The notes: generated by a model from the sequence alone, not told the origin. A stretch of DNA of 64,000 nt from JACKIC01 sp964392305 (GCA_964392305.1 CAYMPV010000018.1:1-64000), one strand, 5' to 3'; positions 41,418 to 50,427 are shown, counted from the stretch's first letter. Program-made: numbers and translations.

Positions 41418-42128
41418 ATGTCCCTCGTCCGTTCGACGCAGCTGATCGTGCGGGAACTGCAGGAACTGCGGTTCGCACCGCCGGTCGCCTGTGTCTACAA
41501 CCCGCTCGAATACGCCTGGGATCTGCACCGCGACTGGCTCGAACGTTTCGGTCGCGCGCCCAAGGAAGTCGTCCTGGTCGGCATGAACCCCGGACCGTTC
41601 GGCATGGTGCAGACCGGTGTGCCGTTCGGCGAGGTCGAGGCGGTGCGCAGCTGGCTCGGCATCCACGGTGAGGTGCACGCGCCGGCGCAGCAGCATCCCA
41701 AGCGTCCCGTCGAGGGGCTCGCTTGTCGGCGTTCGGAAGTCAGCGGGCGGCGGCTGTGGGGTTGGGCCGCGTCGCGGTTCGTGTTGCCGCAGCGTTTCGC
41801 GCGGCGCTTCTTCGTGCACAACTACTGCCCGCTCGCGTTCGTCGGCGAAACCGGCGCGAACCTCACGCCCGACAAGTTGCCGCGCAGCGAGACCGAGCCG
41901 CTGTTCCGCATCTGCGATCGTTTCCTGCGGCAGGTCGTGAGTTCGCTGCGGCCGAAGTGGGTGGTCGGGGTCGGGGCCTTCGCCGAACAGCGCGCGCGCG
42001 CCGTGCTCGGCGATCAGGTGCAGATCGGCCGCATTCCGCATCCGAGCCCGGCCAGTCCCGCCGCCAATCGCGGCTGGGAAGCGCTCGCCGACGCCGCCTT
42101 CGCGGAGATGGGGCTGGCGACCCACTGA
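41418..42128 (+). CDS. SMUG1-type uracil-DNA glycosylase
   Basis: The 236-residue enzyme is of the single-strand-selective monofunctional uracil-DNA glycosylase family. Motif 1 reads LVGMNPGPFGMVQTGVPFGE, with Asn replacing the Asp of family 1 enzymes as is usual for SMUG1. A middle loop, FFVHNYCPLAFV, and motif 2, IPHPSPASPAANRGW, with the leaving-group His, complete the active site. It should excise uracil and oxidised pyrimidines such as 5-hydroxymethyluracil. SMUG1 is mainly known from animals with scattered bacterial homologues. The ATG at 41418 is chosen over an upstream in-frame start that adds only low-complexity sequence. Confidence 0.9.
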   Translation: MSLVRSTQLIVRELQELRFAPPVACVYNPLEYAWDLHRDWLERFGRAPKEVVLVGMNPGPFGMVQTGVPFGEVEAVRSWLGIHGEVHAPAQQHPKRPVEGLACRRSEVSGRRLWGWAASRFVLPQRFARRFFVHNYCPLAFVGETGANLTPDKLPRSETEPLFRICDRFLRQVVSSLRPKWVVGVGAFAEQRARAVLGDQVQIGRIPHPSPASPAANRGWEALADAAFAEMGLATH

Positions 42129-42158
42129 TCGTCGCCGCCGAACTACGGGCTTCTTCGT

Positions 42159-42794
42159 CTACTGGAAGCAGGCCGGCGGCCGGCGCAGCCGGCCCAGGTG
42201 ATGCTGCAGCGCCCCGAACAGCCGCTTGCGCGCGCGCATGATCCGGATCGCCACGGTGCCGGTCGGCAGGCCGAGTTCCTCACCGGCCTCCTGGTAGGGC
42301 ATGCCCTGGCGCACGCACAGTTCGAACACCGTGCGGTAGTGGTCGGGCAGGGCCGCGACGGCAGTGTGGAACGCGGCCATGAACTCCTCCTCCTCGAGCG
42401 CACGCTGGTCGCCGCGCGCCGGCAGCGTCTCGAGCAGGTCGGCGATCTCGCCGGCTTCGCTGGTCGGCAGGCTGCTCAGCGGCCGCGGCATGCGTTGGCG
42501 CGCGCGCAGCGCCGACAGGGCCTGATTGCGCGCGACCTCGAACAGCCAGGCGCGGAAATTGGTGCCGGGGCGGTAGAGGTCGTTCTTGAGCAGCAGCTTC
42601 TCGAACACTTCCTGGACCAGGTCCTGCGCCAGGTGCCCGTCGCGCACCATGCCGTTGACGAAGTGGTAGAGGCGTTTGCCGTAGCGCTGCTCGATCTCGC
42701 CGATGCCCTGGTCCCAGTTGCCCGCCTGCAGGCGGGCGACGAGGTCCTCGTCGCTGAGCATCGGGCTGATCGCGTCGTGTTCGGATGGGCGCAT
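42159..42794 (-). CDS. ECF-family RNA polymerase sigma factor
   Basis: The 211-residue sigma factor has region 2 (LYHFVNGMVRDGHLAQDLVQ, then EVFEKLLLKNDLYRPGTNFR and AWLFEVARNQALSALR) and region 4 (VAALPDHYRTVFELCVRQGM, YQEAGEELGLPTGTVAIRIM). No anti-sigma gene overlaps it, unlike the pair at 16-18 kb. The neighbours are a convergent uracil glycosylase and, upstream, the kinase gene on the same strand. The ATG at 42794 is the best of several candidates. The regulon is unknown. Confidence 0.92.
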   Translation of the reverse strand: MRPSEHDAISPMLSDEDLVARLQAGNWDQGIGEIEQRYGKRLYHFVNGMVRDGHLAQDLVQEVFEKLLLKNDLYRPGTNFRAWLFEVARNQALSALRARQRMPRPLSSLPTSEAGEIADLLETLPARGDQRALEEEEFMAAFHTAVAALPDHYRTVFELCVRQGMPYQEAGEELGLPTGTVAIRIMRARKRLFGALQHHLGRLRRPPACFQ

Positions 42795-42990
42795 GACCGC
42801 CGCATGACAAACACCGTGCCGGTCTGCTCCAGGCCGCACGACCCCATTCTGGTGCTATTGCAGCAAAGGGTTTACGGCGATTCTGCGGGCCTGCCCAGAG
42901 CGCAGTGCCTACGCATTGCGGCAGCCGGTGCCGCGCACGATCGGCACTCGAATTTCATGGTCAGCCGGATTCCGACCTGCTCCACCAAAG

Positions 42991-43022
42991 GGGAAGAGCT
43001 CAGACCGGGAAGAGCTCAGACC
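42991..43022. repeat. 16-bp tandem duplication covering a stop codon
   Basis: GGGAAGAGCTCAGACC occurs twice in a row. The second copy contains the stop codon of the 43016-43987 kinase gene; the first is a downstream duplicate of it. Confidence 0.85.
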
Positions 43023-43987
43023 GGGAACAGGTCGCGGCCGCCTTCGAGCGCAGCGTCGAGCAGGGCCAGGTTGGCGCTTTGCCGCGGATCTTCGTCGCCG
43101 TAGGTCAGGTAGCCCCAGCGCAGCCGCCGGATGGCCAGGTAGGCCAGGGTGCTCCGTATGCCCCATTCGCTGCGGATGCGGTCGCTGCCGACCGTGTTCG
43201 CGAACCAGCGCCCGAGCAGTTGCCGCTTCCACTCGTGGTGCCGGTTGCTGTGCAGCCAGAACCACGCGAAGTCGTGGTCGCGGTTGCCGATGCCGATGGT
43301 CTCGAAGTCGATCAGGTAGGGATCGCCGTCCTCGGTGACGACGATGTTGGAGTCGGTGAAGTCGCCGTGCACGAGCACGTGCGGCCGGCCGTCGGTCCAT
43401 CGCACCGCCTCGGCGAAGAAGCGCTGCACCTGGCGCCAACGCGGCTCACCGAGCACGAACAGGACCGCGTCGTACATCGTGCGCACGCGGTCCAGGTAGC
43501 CGATCGGGTCCCAGTGTTCGAGCGGGAACGAACGGCGGCCGAGCATTCGTTCGGTCGGCACCTTGGCCAGCTTGGCCAGCAGTTCGAGCACGTGGTCCTG
43601 ACCGAGCACTTCTTCGGCGGGGCCGACGGCGCCCGGCAACCACTCGAGCAGGATCCAGCGCGGCAGGTCGCCGGGGTCGACGAGGATGGTGCGCGGCACG
43701 GGCAGTTCACGTCGATCGGGGTCGATGCTGTCGAGCAACCGGTAGAAGCCGACTTCGCGGCGGCGGAAGTCGTCGTCGCGCACGCCTGCCGGCAGGATCT
43801 TGTCGGGATCGGCCGGCAGGTAGTACTTGAGCAGGAAGCGACGGCCGCCGACGCCTTCGGCGACCAGCGGTATGGAGTTGCGGTGGCCGGACGACAGGCG
43901 TCGCGAAGCTTCGGATTCGGTGAGCTGCAGCTCGCGCAGCACGTCGCGCGCCGCCTGCAGATGGGTTTCGGTCGGGGTCTGGGTCAC
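43016..43987 (-). CDS. Aminoglycoside-phosphotransferase/choline-kinase-like protein
   Basis: This protein of about 323 residues has the eukaryotic-like kinase fold of the APH family. An N-terminal lobe with FLLKYYLPAD (ATP-binding Lys) and LLEWLPG as hinge is followed by the catalytic loop LVHGDFTDSNIVV (HxDxxxxN) and the metal-binding LIDFETIGIGNRDHDFAWF. Chromosomal members phosphorylate sugars, choline or other alcohols; nothing points to antibiotic resistance. The start is taken as the GTG at 43987; an ATG at 44068 in the same frame would add 27 poorly conserved residues. A 16-bp tandem repeat spans the stop. Confidence 0.82.
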   Translation of the reverse strand: MTQTPTETHLQAARDVLRELQLTESEASRRLSSGHRNSIPLVAEGVGGRRFLLKYYLPADPDKILPAGVRDDDFRRREVGFYRLLDSIDPDRRELPVPRTILVDPGDLPRWILLEWLPGAVGPAEEVLGQDHVLELLAKLAKVPTERMLGRRSFPLEHWDPIGYLDRVRTMYDAVLFVLGEPRWRQVQRFFAEAVRWTDGRPHVLVHGDFTDSNIVVTEDGDPYLIDFETIGIGNRDHDFAWFWLHSNRHHEWKRQLLGRWFANTVGSDRIRSEWGIRSTLAYLAIRRLRWGYLTYGDEDPRQSANLALLDAALEGGRDLFPV

Positions 43988-44180
43988 GGCGGGGTTTCGC
44001 CTGGGCTCTTCGACGCCGGGTGGCGCTTGGGTGAAGGAGATGAGGCGGAGGCGGTGCCGCCGCCCCATTCATCGGCCAAGATCGTCGCGGCGCCAGCCCG
44101 GCGATGCCATGGCCACCACGCAGAACCTCCGGTGCCGCGTCAAGAATGCGCGGCCCACCAGCCGAGAAAGAGACGGCGCC

Positions 44181-45566
44181 ATGTCCGGTCCGGGAAAAGC
44201 ATCAGAAGAGAGTGACACTGCCGAACTTCGGGTCGCCCTGAAGGCCCGGATCGGCGACCTCGTCGATGCCCTCGTGGACAAGAGCGAGGAGCGTTACGAA
44301 GAGGAGTTCGTGCACCTGCTGACGCGTGTGCGCGAACTCGTCGAACGCAAGCTGCGCATGGAGGGCACCAAGTCCGACACGCGCGACTTCCTCGGCGAAC
44401 TGCTGTTCACGCGACTGCGGCGCGGCATGCATACGTTCCTGCGCAGCGAGAACGATCTGGGGCCGCTGCGCGCCGCCGAGTTCGTGATGGGCGTGTTGTT
44501 CTCGGTGACGACGCTGACCGAGTTCGCGCGCGCCTTCGACCACGCGCTGCTGCAGTCCGGTTCGGGCACCAAGGACTTCAACTTCGCGGGCCGCACCGAC
44601 TTCATCTCCGTCGAAGAGGTGCTGCAGATGTTGTCGTCGGGCAAACACCTGGGTTGCCTGAGCCTGGAGAAGGCCGACAACCGGCTCGACGTCTATCTCA
44701 AGGACGGGCGCGTCTACTTCCTCGATCCGCACCACCTCAACCGCCGCGTGCTGCCCGGCGACAACATGCGCCACCGCGAGATCCCCGAGTCGGTGGTCAC
44801 GCAGGCGCAGGCCGCGCGTGTGCAGACCGGCCGGCCGGTGCTGCTGTCGGTCGCGCAGCACGGTCAGGTCAAGCCCGAAGAACTGCGCGAGACGCTGCGC
44901 TTGTTCGGCAAGGAAGTGCTGTTCGAGTTCATGCGCGAAGGGCACCCCTACGCCTTCTACTACCGCAAGCTCGAGGCGTTGCCCGAGTTCGCCGAAGAGC
45001 ACGACCTGCGCCTGGGTGTCACTTCGATCCTGCTCGAGGGCAGCAAGCAGATCGACGACTGGAAGCAGATGCTGATGGTGTTCCCCGATCCCGAGGCCGC
45101 GATCGAACCCAAAGCCGACATGTACGCGCGCATGGGGGACATCGCGCTCAGCATGCTCGAGATCAAACTGCTGTCGCAGATCAACGGCGAGACCTCACCG
45201 CGCGGGCTCGTGTCGGTGCTCGGCCTGCCGCTGTTCGAGGTCTACCAGCTGCTGATCAAACTCAGCCGCGACGGCATCCTCGCTGCGGCCGGCGGTGAGG
45301 CGGCGCTCTCGAACGCGATGCTCAGCGTCGAGGAGTCGATGCAGGAAGCGTTCGCGGCGCTCGACGCCAACGACGACGGCGAGCAGCGACGCAGCGCGAT
45401 CGACCGCGTGCTCGGTGACGCCGAGGACGGCGGCGACGGCGGTGCAGCCTCGGCGCTCGACCGCGTGCTCGGTGGCGCGCTCGGGGCCCTCGATGGCGGC
45501 GGCAAGGCGGGTGGGCCCGAGCTCGACAAGGAACTGCTGGGCATCTTGCGCAAGAGCAAGAAGTAG
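44181..45566 (+). CDS. DUF4388 domain protein
   Basis: The 461-residue cytoplasmic protein has a helical N-terminus (residues 1-130) followed by a DUF4388-like region (TDFISVEEVLQMLSSGKHLG, CLSLEKADNRLDVYLKDGRV, YFLDPH) and a second winged-helix-like part (LSMLEIKLLSQINGETSPRG, GLPLFEVYQLLIKLSRDGIL). The C-terminus is a low-complexity Gly/Ala/Asp tail. DUF4388 proteins are common in myxobacteria, planctomycetes and other gliding or signalling-rich lineages and are often linked to GTPase or chemosensory systems. No partner is adjacent here. The ATG at 44181 has a GAGAAAGAGA purine tract upstream. Confidence 0.8.
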   Translation: MSGPGKASEESDTAELRVALKARIGDLVDALVDKSEERYEEEFVHLLTRVRELVERKLRMEGTKSDTRDFLGELLFTRLRRGMHTFLRSENDLGPLRAAEFVMGVLFSVTTLTEFARAFDHALLQSGSGTKDFNFAGRTDFISVEEVLQMLSSGKHLGCLSLEKADNRLDVYLKDGRVYFLDPHHLNRRVLPGDNMRHREIPESVVTQAQAARVQTGRPVLLSVAQHGQVKPEELRETLRLFGKEVLFEFMREGHPYAFYYRKLEALPEFAEEHDLRLGVTSILLEGSKQIDDWKQMLMVFPDPEAAIEPKADMYARMGDIALSMLEIKLLSQINGETSPRGLVSVLGLPLFEVYQLLIKLSRDGILAAAGGEAALSNAMLSVEESMQEAFAALDANDDGEQRRSAIDRVLGDAEDGGDGGAASALDRVLGGALGALDGGGKAGGPELDKELLGILRKSKK

Positions 45567-45576
45567 CGCGGCCCGG

Positions 45577-47277
45577 TCAGCAGCGCTTGCGGCGCAGCTG
45601 CAGCCAGCGTGAGGTGCGGTCGATCAGCACGGTGAGCAGCACCATCGCCCACAGGAAACCACTGGCCGCGTCGAACTGACGATAGTCCAGGTTGGTCCGG
45701 AAGCGTTCGCCGAGGCCGCCGGCGCCGACGATGCCCAGGGCGATGCCGATGCGCACGTTGACCTCGAACTGGAAGAAAACGTAGGTGCGCCAGTCGGCGA
45801 ACGCGCGCGGCAGGGCGCCGTACAGGAACACGTGCGGGCGGCAACCGTTGCTGACGCGTTCGAGCTGCTGGTAGGGCACGTTGTCGACGGTCTCGGTGAA
45901 GACGCGGTGCAGCACGCCGGCGCTGTGCAGCCCGACGGCGATCACGCACGGGGTGATGCCCTGCTTGAAGAACACCATCAGGATCACGACCCACGCGACC
46001 TCAGGCACACCGCGCAGCACCAGCGCGAGCAGGCGCGCCCCGATCAGCAGCAGCCAGCGGCGCATCAGGCCGATGCGCGACAGCCGTTCGCCGGTGAAGC
46101 GGTGGGCTTCGATCTGGAACGCGACCGACGCCGGGAAGGTCAGCAGCGCGGCGCCGAGCCCGCCGATCAAGGTGGCCAACAGGCCGAGCGCCAGCGGTGT
46201 GATGCTGTGGTGCAGGACCGAGTCCAGCATCTGCCGGTCGAACCTGGGCACGAGCAGCCTGCCGACGAAATCGCTGGCGAACGGCAGTTCGACGCGGGCC
46301 AGCTCGTCCCAGGCGCGCCCGAGCGGGCCGCGCAGCGCCAGCACCGCAGCGACCAGCAGCGCCGCCAGCAGCACACTGACCAGCAGTCGCCGGCGCGACG
46401 CGTCGGCGCGCGACGGTGTGGTCGAGGCGCGCGGGTGGTTGGGGTCCACGCGCAGCTGTCGGCGCACCAGGTTGGCGCCGAGGTCGGTGACCATGGTCAC
46501 GGCCAACAAGCTCAACAACACCGTCGCCACGCGCGACCAGCTGCCGTCGGTGTATTCGTCCCACAGCGCGGCGCCCAGGCCGCCGCCGCCGACCACGCCG
46601 ATCACCGAGGCGTTGCGCACCGTGCATTCGAAGCGCATCAGCACGAACGACTGCATCGAACGCGCCGCCAGCGGTTGCACGCCGTAGAAGAACGTCGTCA
46701 GTCGCGAAGCGCCGGTCGAGCGCAGCGCCGCGTAGCGCGCTGGGTCGACGTTGTCCCACTGCTCGCTGAGCACCTTGCCGAGGATGCCTGCGACGGAGAT
46801 GCCGATCGCGAGCACGCCGGTGCCGGCGTTGACGCCCGTGAAGTAGGCGAACACGATCGCCCACAGGAAGTCGGGCACGCCGCGCAACGCGTCGAGCGCG
46901 ACACGGCTGACTTCGAGGGTGCCGCGACGCAGCAGGCCGCCGACCCTGGTGGTCGGGTCTTCGCCGAGCATCACGCAGCGACTGGCGAGCAGCGCCAACG
47001 GGTAGGCGAGCAGCAGGCCCAACGCCATGCCGAGGATCGCGACCGAGACGGTTTCGACGGCCAGCCACAAGCAGCGCCACAACATCGTCGCGCTGAGGTC
47101 GGGTGCGCCGAAGCCGGACAGGTAGGCGCTCATGCGCCCGCAGGCGTCGACGAAGCCCGACCAGCTGGTGACGGCGTCGAGGTTCCACGGCAGCGCCAAC
47201 AGGCTCGCGCCGATCAGCACGACGATCACGGCGAGCGTGTGCCGCACGACGCGGGGGTGGGCTGGAAGTGCCGTCAC
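45577..47277 (-). CDS. phnE: Phosphonate-type ABC transporter permease, two PhnE domains fused
   Basis: The 566-residue protein contains two complete PhnE-like permease domains in tandem (about residues 60-280 and 340-560). Each has the inner-membrane EAA-type loop: LRGVPDFLWAIVFAYFTGVN, then FYGVQPLAARSMQSFVLMRFE in the first; LRGVPEVAWVVILMVFFKQG, then LYGALPRAFADWRTYVFFQFE in the second. Ordinary PhnE is about 260 residues and acts as a homodimer, so this single chain probably forms the whole pore. It begins at a GTG 22 bases after phnC. With phnD and phnC it makes a complete importer; no phosphonate-degrading genes are in the window. Confidence 0.9.
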   Translation of the reverse strand: MTALPAHPRVVRHTLAVIVVLIGASLLALPWNLDAVTSWSGFVDACGRMSAYLSGFGAPDLSATMLWRCLWLAVETVSVAILGMALGLLLAYPLALLASRCVMLGEDPTTRVGGLLRRGTLEVSRVALDALRGVPDFLWAIVFAYFTGVNAGTGVLAIGISVAGILGKVLSEQWDNVDPARYAALRSTGASRLTTFFYGVQPLAARSMQSFVLMRFECTVRNASVIGVVGGGGLGAALWDEYTDGSWSRVATVLLSLLAVTMVTDLGANLVRRQLRVDPNHPRASTTPSRADASRRRLLVSVLLAALLVAAVLALRGPLGRAWDELARVELPFASDFVGRLLVPRFDRQMLDSVLHHSITPLALGLLATLIGGLGAALLTFPASVAFQIEAHRFTGERLSRIGLMRRWLLLIGARLLALVLRGVPEVAWVVILMVFFKQGITPCVIAVGLHSAGVLHRVFTETVDNVPYQQLERVSNGCRPHVFLYGALPRAFADWRTYVFFQFEVNVRIGIALGIVGAGGLGERFRTNLDYRQFDAASGFLWAMVLLTVLIDRTSRWLQLRRKRC

Positions 47278-47299
47278 TGCGGGAGGCTGCCGCTGGGGG

Positions 47300-48115
47300 C
47301 TAGAGGTCGAGTTCCTCGAGGTTCAGCGTGCGGTACTCGGTGCCGTAGATCTCCTGCAGCAATTGCCTGGTCAACTGCGTGGGCACGCCGTCGAACACGA
47401 TCTCGCCGGCGCGCAGCGCGACGACGCGGTCGAAGCCTTCGGACAGCAATTCGAGCGAGTGCAGGCTGACGATCGTCGTGCAGGTCCGGGCGGCGAGATC
47501 GAGCAACAGGCGCACGACTTCGCGGCCCAGGCGGATGTCGAGGGCGCTGACCGGTTCGTCGGCGAGCAGCACCTTGGGGTTCTGGACCAGGAGGCGCGCA
47601 ATCGCGACGCGCTGCTGTTCGCCACCCGACAGTTCCCCCGGCATGGACCACAGGCGGTCGCCGAGCTCGACACTCTGCAGCGCGGCATGCGCGGCGTCGA
47701 GTTGCTGTGGCGCCAGCAGCGACCAGAGCGCGCGTGGCACCGACCATTCGCCGAGTCTGCCCATCAGCACGTTGTGGGCGACGCGCAAGGCCGGCACCAG
47801 GTTGTCCTGTTGGTGCAGGAAACCGATCTGCTTACGCAGCCGGCACAAGCCGCGGCCGCGCAGCTCGCCGGTGGTCTTGCCGAGCACGGTGACCGTGCCC
47901 GAGGACGGCCACAACACGCCGGCGCACATGCGAAGCAGCGTGGTCTTGCCGGCGCCCGAAGGGCCGATCAACGCGACGCGTTGACCGTGTGGCACGACCA
48001 GGTCGATGCTGCGCAGCAGCACGGCGTCGCCGATGCGTTTGTCGACGCCGGCGAAGACGATGTCGGCGTGCTGCCCCCGCGGGGCGACGCTTGGGGCAGG
48101 CGCCGTCGAGGTCAC
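47300..48115 (-). CDS. phnC: Phosphonate-type ABC transporter ATP-binding protein
   Basis: The 271-residue ATPase has Walker A GPSGAGKTTLLRMC, Q-loop GFLHQQDNLVP, signature LSGGEQQRVAIARLL, Walker B VLLADEPVSALD and the H-loop in TTIVSLHSLELL. The long helical insert before the signature (LGEWSVPRALWSLLAPQQLD) is typical of PhnC. The start overlaps the phnD stop by four bases. It powers the fused PhnE permease encoded next. Specificity for phosphonate rather than phosphite or another small anion is not settled by this subunit. Confidence 0.93.
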   Translation of the reverse strand: MTSTAPAPSVAPRGQHADIVFAGVDKRIGDAVLLRSIDLVVPHGQRVALIGPSGAGKTTLLRMCAGVLWPSSGTVTVLGKTTGELRGRGLCRLRKQIGFLHQQDNLVPALRVAHNVLMGRLGEWSVPRALWSLLAPQQLDAAHAALQSVELGDRLWSMPGELSGGEQQRVAIARLLVQNPKVLLADEPVSALDIRLGREVVRLLLDLAARTCTTIVSLHSLELLSEGFDRVVALRAGEIVFDGVPTQLTRQLLQEIYGTEYRTLNLEELDL

Positions 48116-49023
48116 TTCAAGAAGCCCTTGGGCAGCGAGTCACGAACCTTGCGGATGCTGTCCCACTTGGCCCCGTCGGCCGGCAGGAACTTCTCCTTCG
48201 CCGACCACGCGTCGAGGATCGCCTTGTCCTCGGCGTTGCTCATCTGCAGACCCGTGAACGCCTCGGTGATCTTGGTCAACATCGCTTCGCCGACGCGCGT
48301 GTGGCCGACCCACGAGTAGTCGACATAGCCAGGAGTGGTGTAGATGATCGGCGCGGCCGCCTTGTCTTCGTCGGTGGCCTTGTCCCAGTAGCCGAAATTG
48401 AGCGCGCCGATGTCGGCGGCGCCGCTGACCACGGCCTTGAGCGTGCCGGCGTGGCCGCTGCTGGCCTGATAACCCATGCTCTTGAAGTCCTTGTCCGGAT
48501 TGATGCCGGCTTCGGTCAGGAAGTGGCGCGGCATCAGGTGGCCCGAGGTCGAGTTGACGTCGCCGAACGTGAAGGTCAGGTTCTTGGCGCTGGCCTTGAG
48601 ATCGGCGAGGTTGGTCATCTTCGCCACCGTGCCGTCGTCGACGAGCTTCTTGTTGGCGATGAAGTAGGTCTTGAACGCCAGGTCGATGTCGCGCGTGGCG
48701 AGCACCCGCACCTGGCCCTTGCCTTCGTCGAGCGCGTCGACCGTCGTCTTGCCACCGAGCCAGACGAAGTCGAGCTTGTTGGCGATCAGCCCGTTGACGG
48801 CCGAGGTGTAGTCGTTCGAAGGTTCGTAACGCACCGGCACCCCGAGCTTCTTGGTCAGGTGGTCGGCGAGCAGCTTGGCGATCTCGGCGAGCTTGGCCTT
48901 GTTGAAGTCCGGGATCACCGAGAAGCGCAGCTCCTTGGGTGCGGGGTTGGTCGAAGCTTCGGAGGTGCAGCCGGCGAAGGGTAGCAGCGCGGCGGCGAAC
49001 AGAGTCAGCTTTGCGAGATTCAT
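48112..49023 (-). CDS. phnD: Phosphonate-type ABC transporter substrate-binding lipoprotein
   Basis: The 303-residue protein has a lipobox (LLPFAGCTSE; Cys19 lipidated) and the PhnD fold: LRFSVIPDFNKAKLAEIAKL, LIANKLDFVWLGGKTTVDAL, FGDVNSTSGHLMPRHFL and AVVSGAADIGALNFGYWDKA. The phosphonate-site Ser/Thr cluster is visible as STSGH. Homologues bind 2-aminoethylphosphonate, phosphite or methylphosphonate, and related proteins bind other anions. It is the first gene of phnDCE and is followed with a four-base overlap by phnC. Confidence 0.92.
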   Translation of the reverse strand: MNLAKLTLFAAALLPFAGCTSEASTNPAPKELRFSVIPDFNKAKLAEIAKLLADHLTKKLGVPVRYEPSNDYTSAVNGLIANKLDFVWLGGKTTVDALDEGKGQVRVLATRDIDLAFKTYFIANKKLVDDGTVAKMTNLADLKASAKNLTFTFGDVNSTSGHLMPRHFLTEAGINPDKDFKSMGYQASSGHAGTLKAVVSGAADIGALNFGYWDKATDEDKAAAPIIYTTPGYVDYSWVGHTRVGEAMLTKITEAFTGLQMSNAEDKAILDAWSAKEKFLPADGAKWDSIRKVRDSLPKGFLK

Positions 49024-49287
49024 GTGTGTCCTAGGGGGTCGAAGGGAACGGCTGATACGACGCCGCCGCGACCGCGCTACGCGGTGACGGCAGGCGCACG
49101 CAACATCGTTGGGTAGCGCGCGGGCCGAAGGCCCTCAGGCCCGGCTCGCTCTCGCCACGGCACACGGCCGGGCCAGAGGGGCGAGTCACCGTTGCACACA
49201 TCGGCAGCGGCTCATGAGTCGGGGCAGGGTTGGCATCGCGCTGTGGCTCTAGGCCGTCAGGGCCGAGCCGTCGAGGTCGAAATGAAA
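49024..49287. other. Leader of the phnDCE operon, no gene seen
   Basis: About 264 bases lie between the glycosyltransferase terminator and phnD. It holds short inverted repeats, including GGGCCTTCGGCCC (49122-49134 on the minus strand), but no open frame with a start signal. I could match no riboswitch class. It probably contains the phnDCE promoter. Confidence 0.45.
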
Positions 49288-49308
49288 GCGCCGAAGCGCG
49301 TTCGGCGC
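49288..49308 (-). terminator. Intrinsic terminator after the glycosyltransferase gene
   Basis: GCGCCGAA and TTCGGCGC form a perfect 8-bp stem with a 5-base loop, followed on the minus strand by TTTCATTT. It starts 16 bases after the glycosyltransferase stop and separates that gene from phnDCE. Confidence 0.7.
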
Positions 49309-49323
49309 AAGCTGCTGCCTCGG

Positions 49324-50427
49324 TCAGGACCTGGCGGGGCCCGCCGCGTTGCGGTAGGCAGCCACGTGCCCGGCCGCGCAGTCCGTCCAAGAGAACTGTC
49401 CGGCGCGGCGGGGGCCGCGCTCGCGCAGCGCTCCGGACTGCGCCGGGTCGGTCAGCAGCGGCCGGAGTGCAGCGGCCACGCCGGTCGCCGACAGTTCGGG
49501 CAGCCGCACCGCAGCGTCACCGCAGAGTTCGGGCAACGAGCTGATGTCGGCGATCACCGTCGGCACTCCGGCTGCCAGCGCGTCGGCCACGGAGAACCCG
49601 AAACCCTCGTAGGCCGACGGCGAGACGAACGCATCGGCGAGCGAATAGACGGCCGGGAGATCCGCCGCGGTCACGTGCGGCAGCCACAACGCGGTGTCGT
49701 CGCGCCGCAGTTCGGCGAGCGCCGCGCCGGCGCGCCAACCCTCGCGACCGACGATCACGGCGCGATGCGGCAGGCCTTCGGCACGCAGCTGGCGCACGCC
49801 GGCGATCATGAGGTCGACGTTCTTGCGCGCCTGCAGGGTGCCGACGTGCAGCACGAACCGTTCGGGCAGCGCCAGTCGTTGGCGCACCTCGGCGAGCTGC
49901 GCGTCGGCGGGACGCACGAACGCATCGATGCCGTGCGGAACGACGTCGACGCGGCCCCGTGTCGCCGGGTGGATGCGCTGCAGGTCATTGGCGGTCGCCG
50001 CCGACGGCACGACGATGCGCGCCGCGCGCCGCACCGCGTGCCGCGTCGCCTGTCGCAGGAACGTGCGCGACGCCCACGGGAACGTGCCGGGCACGGTGTG
50101 GTAGGCGAGGTCGTGCACGGTGACCACGCTCGGCACACGCAGGCCGAACGGCAGCGCGTTCTTGGTGTCGTGGTAGACGTCGGGGCGCAGCTGGTTCACG
50201 ACCTTGGCGAGCGCGTGATACTGCCAGCGCAGCCGGTCGATGCCACCGCGCATCGGCACGTCGACGACGTCGAGACCGGCCCCGTCGAATGCTGCGGGCG
50301 CGTCGGTCAGCACCGTGATGCGCACGGCGTCGCGTTCGGCGAGCGCTGCGCAAAGGCGCCGGCCGTAGGTCGCGGGACCGCCGGTGGTGCCGGCGACGAC
50401 GGCGATGGCGATGTGCAGCTTGGGCAT
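49324..50427 (-). CDS. Family 4 glycosyltransferase
   Basis: The 367-residue GT-B enzyme has an N-terminal domain starting IAIAVVAGTTGGPATYGRRL with VVTVHDLAYHTVPGTFPW. The C-terminal donor-binding domain has FVLHVGTLQARKNVDLMIAG (GT4 signature Lys) and SAYEGFGFSVADALAAGVPT (E-x7-E-like motif). It should transfer a sugar from a nucleotide donor to an envelope or exopolysaccharide acceptor. It is preceded by the Y1 transposase gene on the same strand and followed by an intrinsic terminator. Donor and acceptor are unknown. Confidence 0.9.
   Translation of the reverse strand: MPKLHIAIAVVAGTTGGPATYGRRLCAALAERDAVRITVLTDAPAAFDGAGLDVVDVPMRGGIDRLRWQYHALAKVVNQLRPDVYHDTKNALPFGLRVPSVVTVHDLAYHTVPGTFPWASRTFLRQATRHAVRRAARIVVPSAATANDLQRIHPATRGRVDVVPHGIDAFVRPADAQLAEVRQRLALPERFVLHVGTLQARKNVDLMIAGVRQLRAEGLPHRAVIVGREGWRAGAALAELRRDDTALWLPHVTAADLPAVYSLADAFVSPSAYEGFGFSVADALAAGVPTVIADISSLPELCGDAAVRLPELSATGVAAALRPLLTDPAQSGALRERGPRRAGQFSWTDCAAGHVAAYRNAAGPARS

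Noticed and set aside
43016..43987. Antibiotic (aminoglycoside) resistance gene
   Set aside because: The APH fold also covers many metabolic kinases. There is no mobile context and nothing that points to aminoglycoside specificity.
49024..49287. Possible riboswitch in the phnDCE leader
   Set aside because: Hairpins are present but no known aptamer core could be matched.
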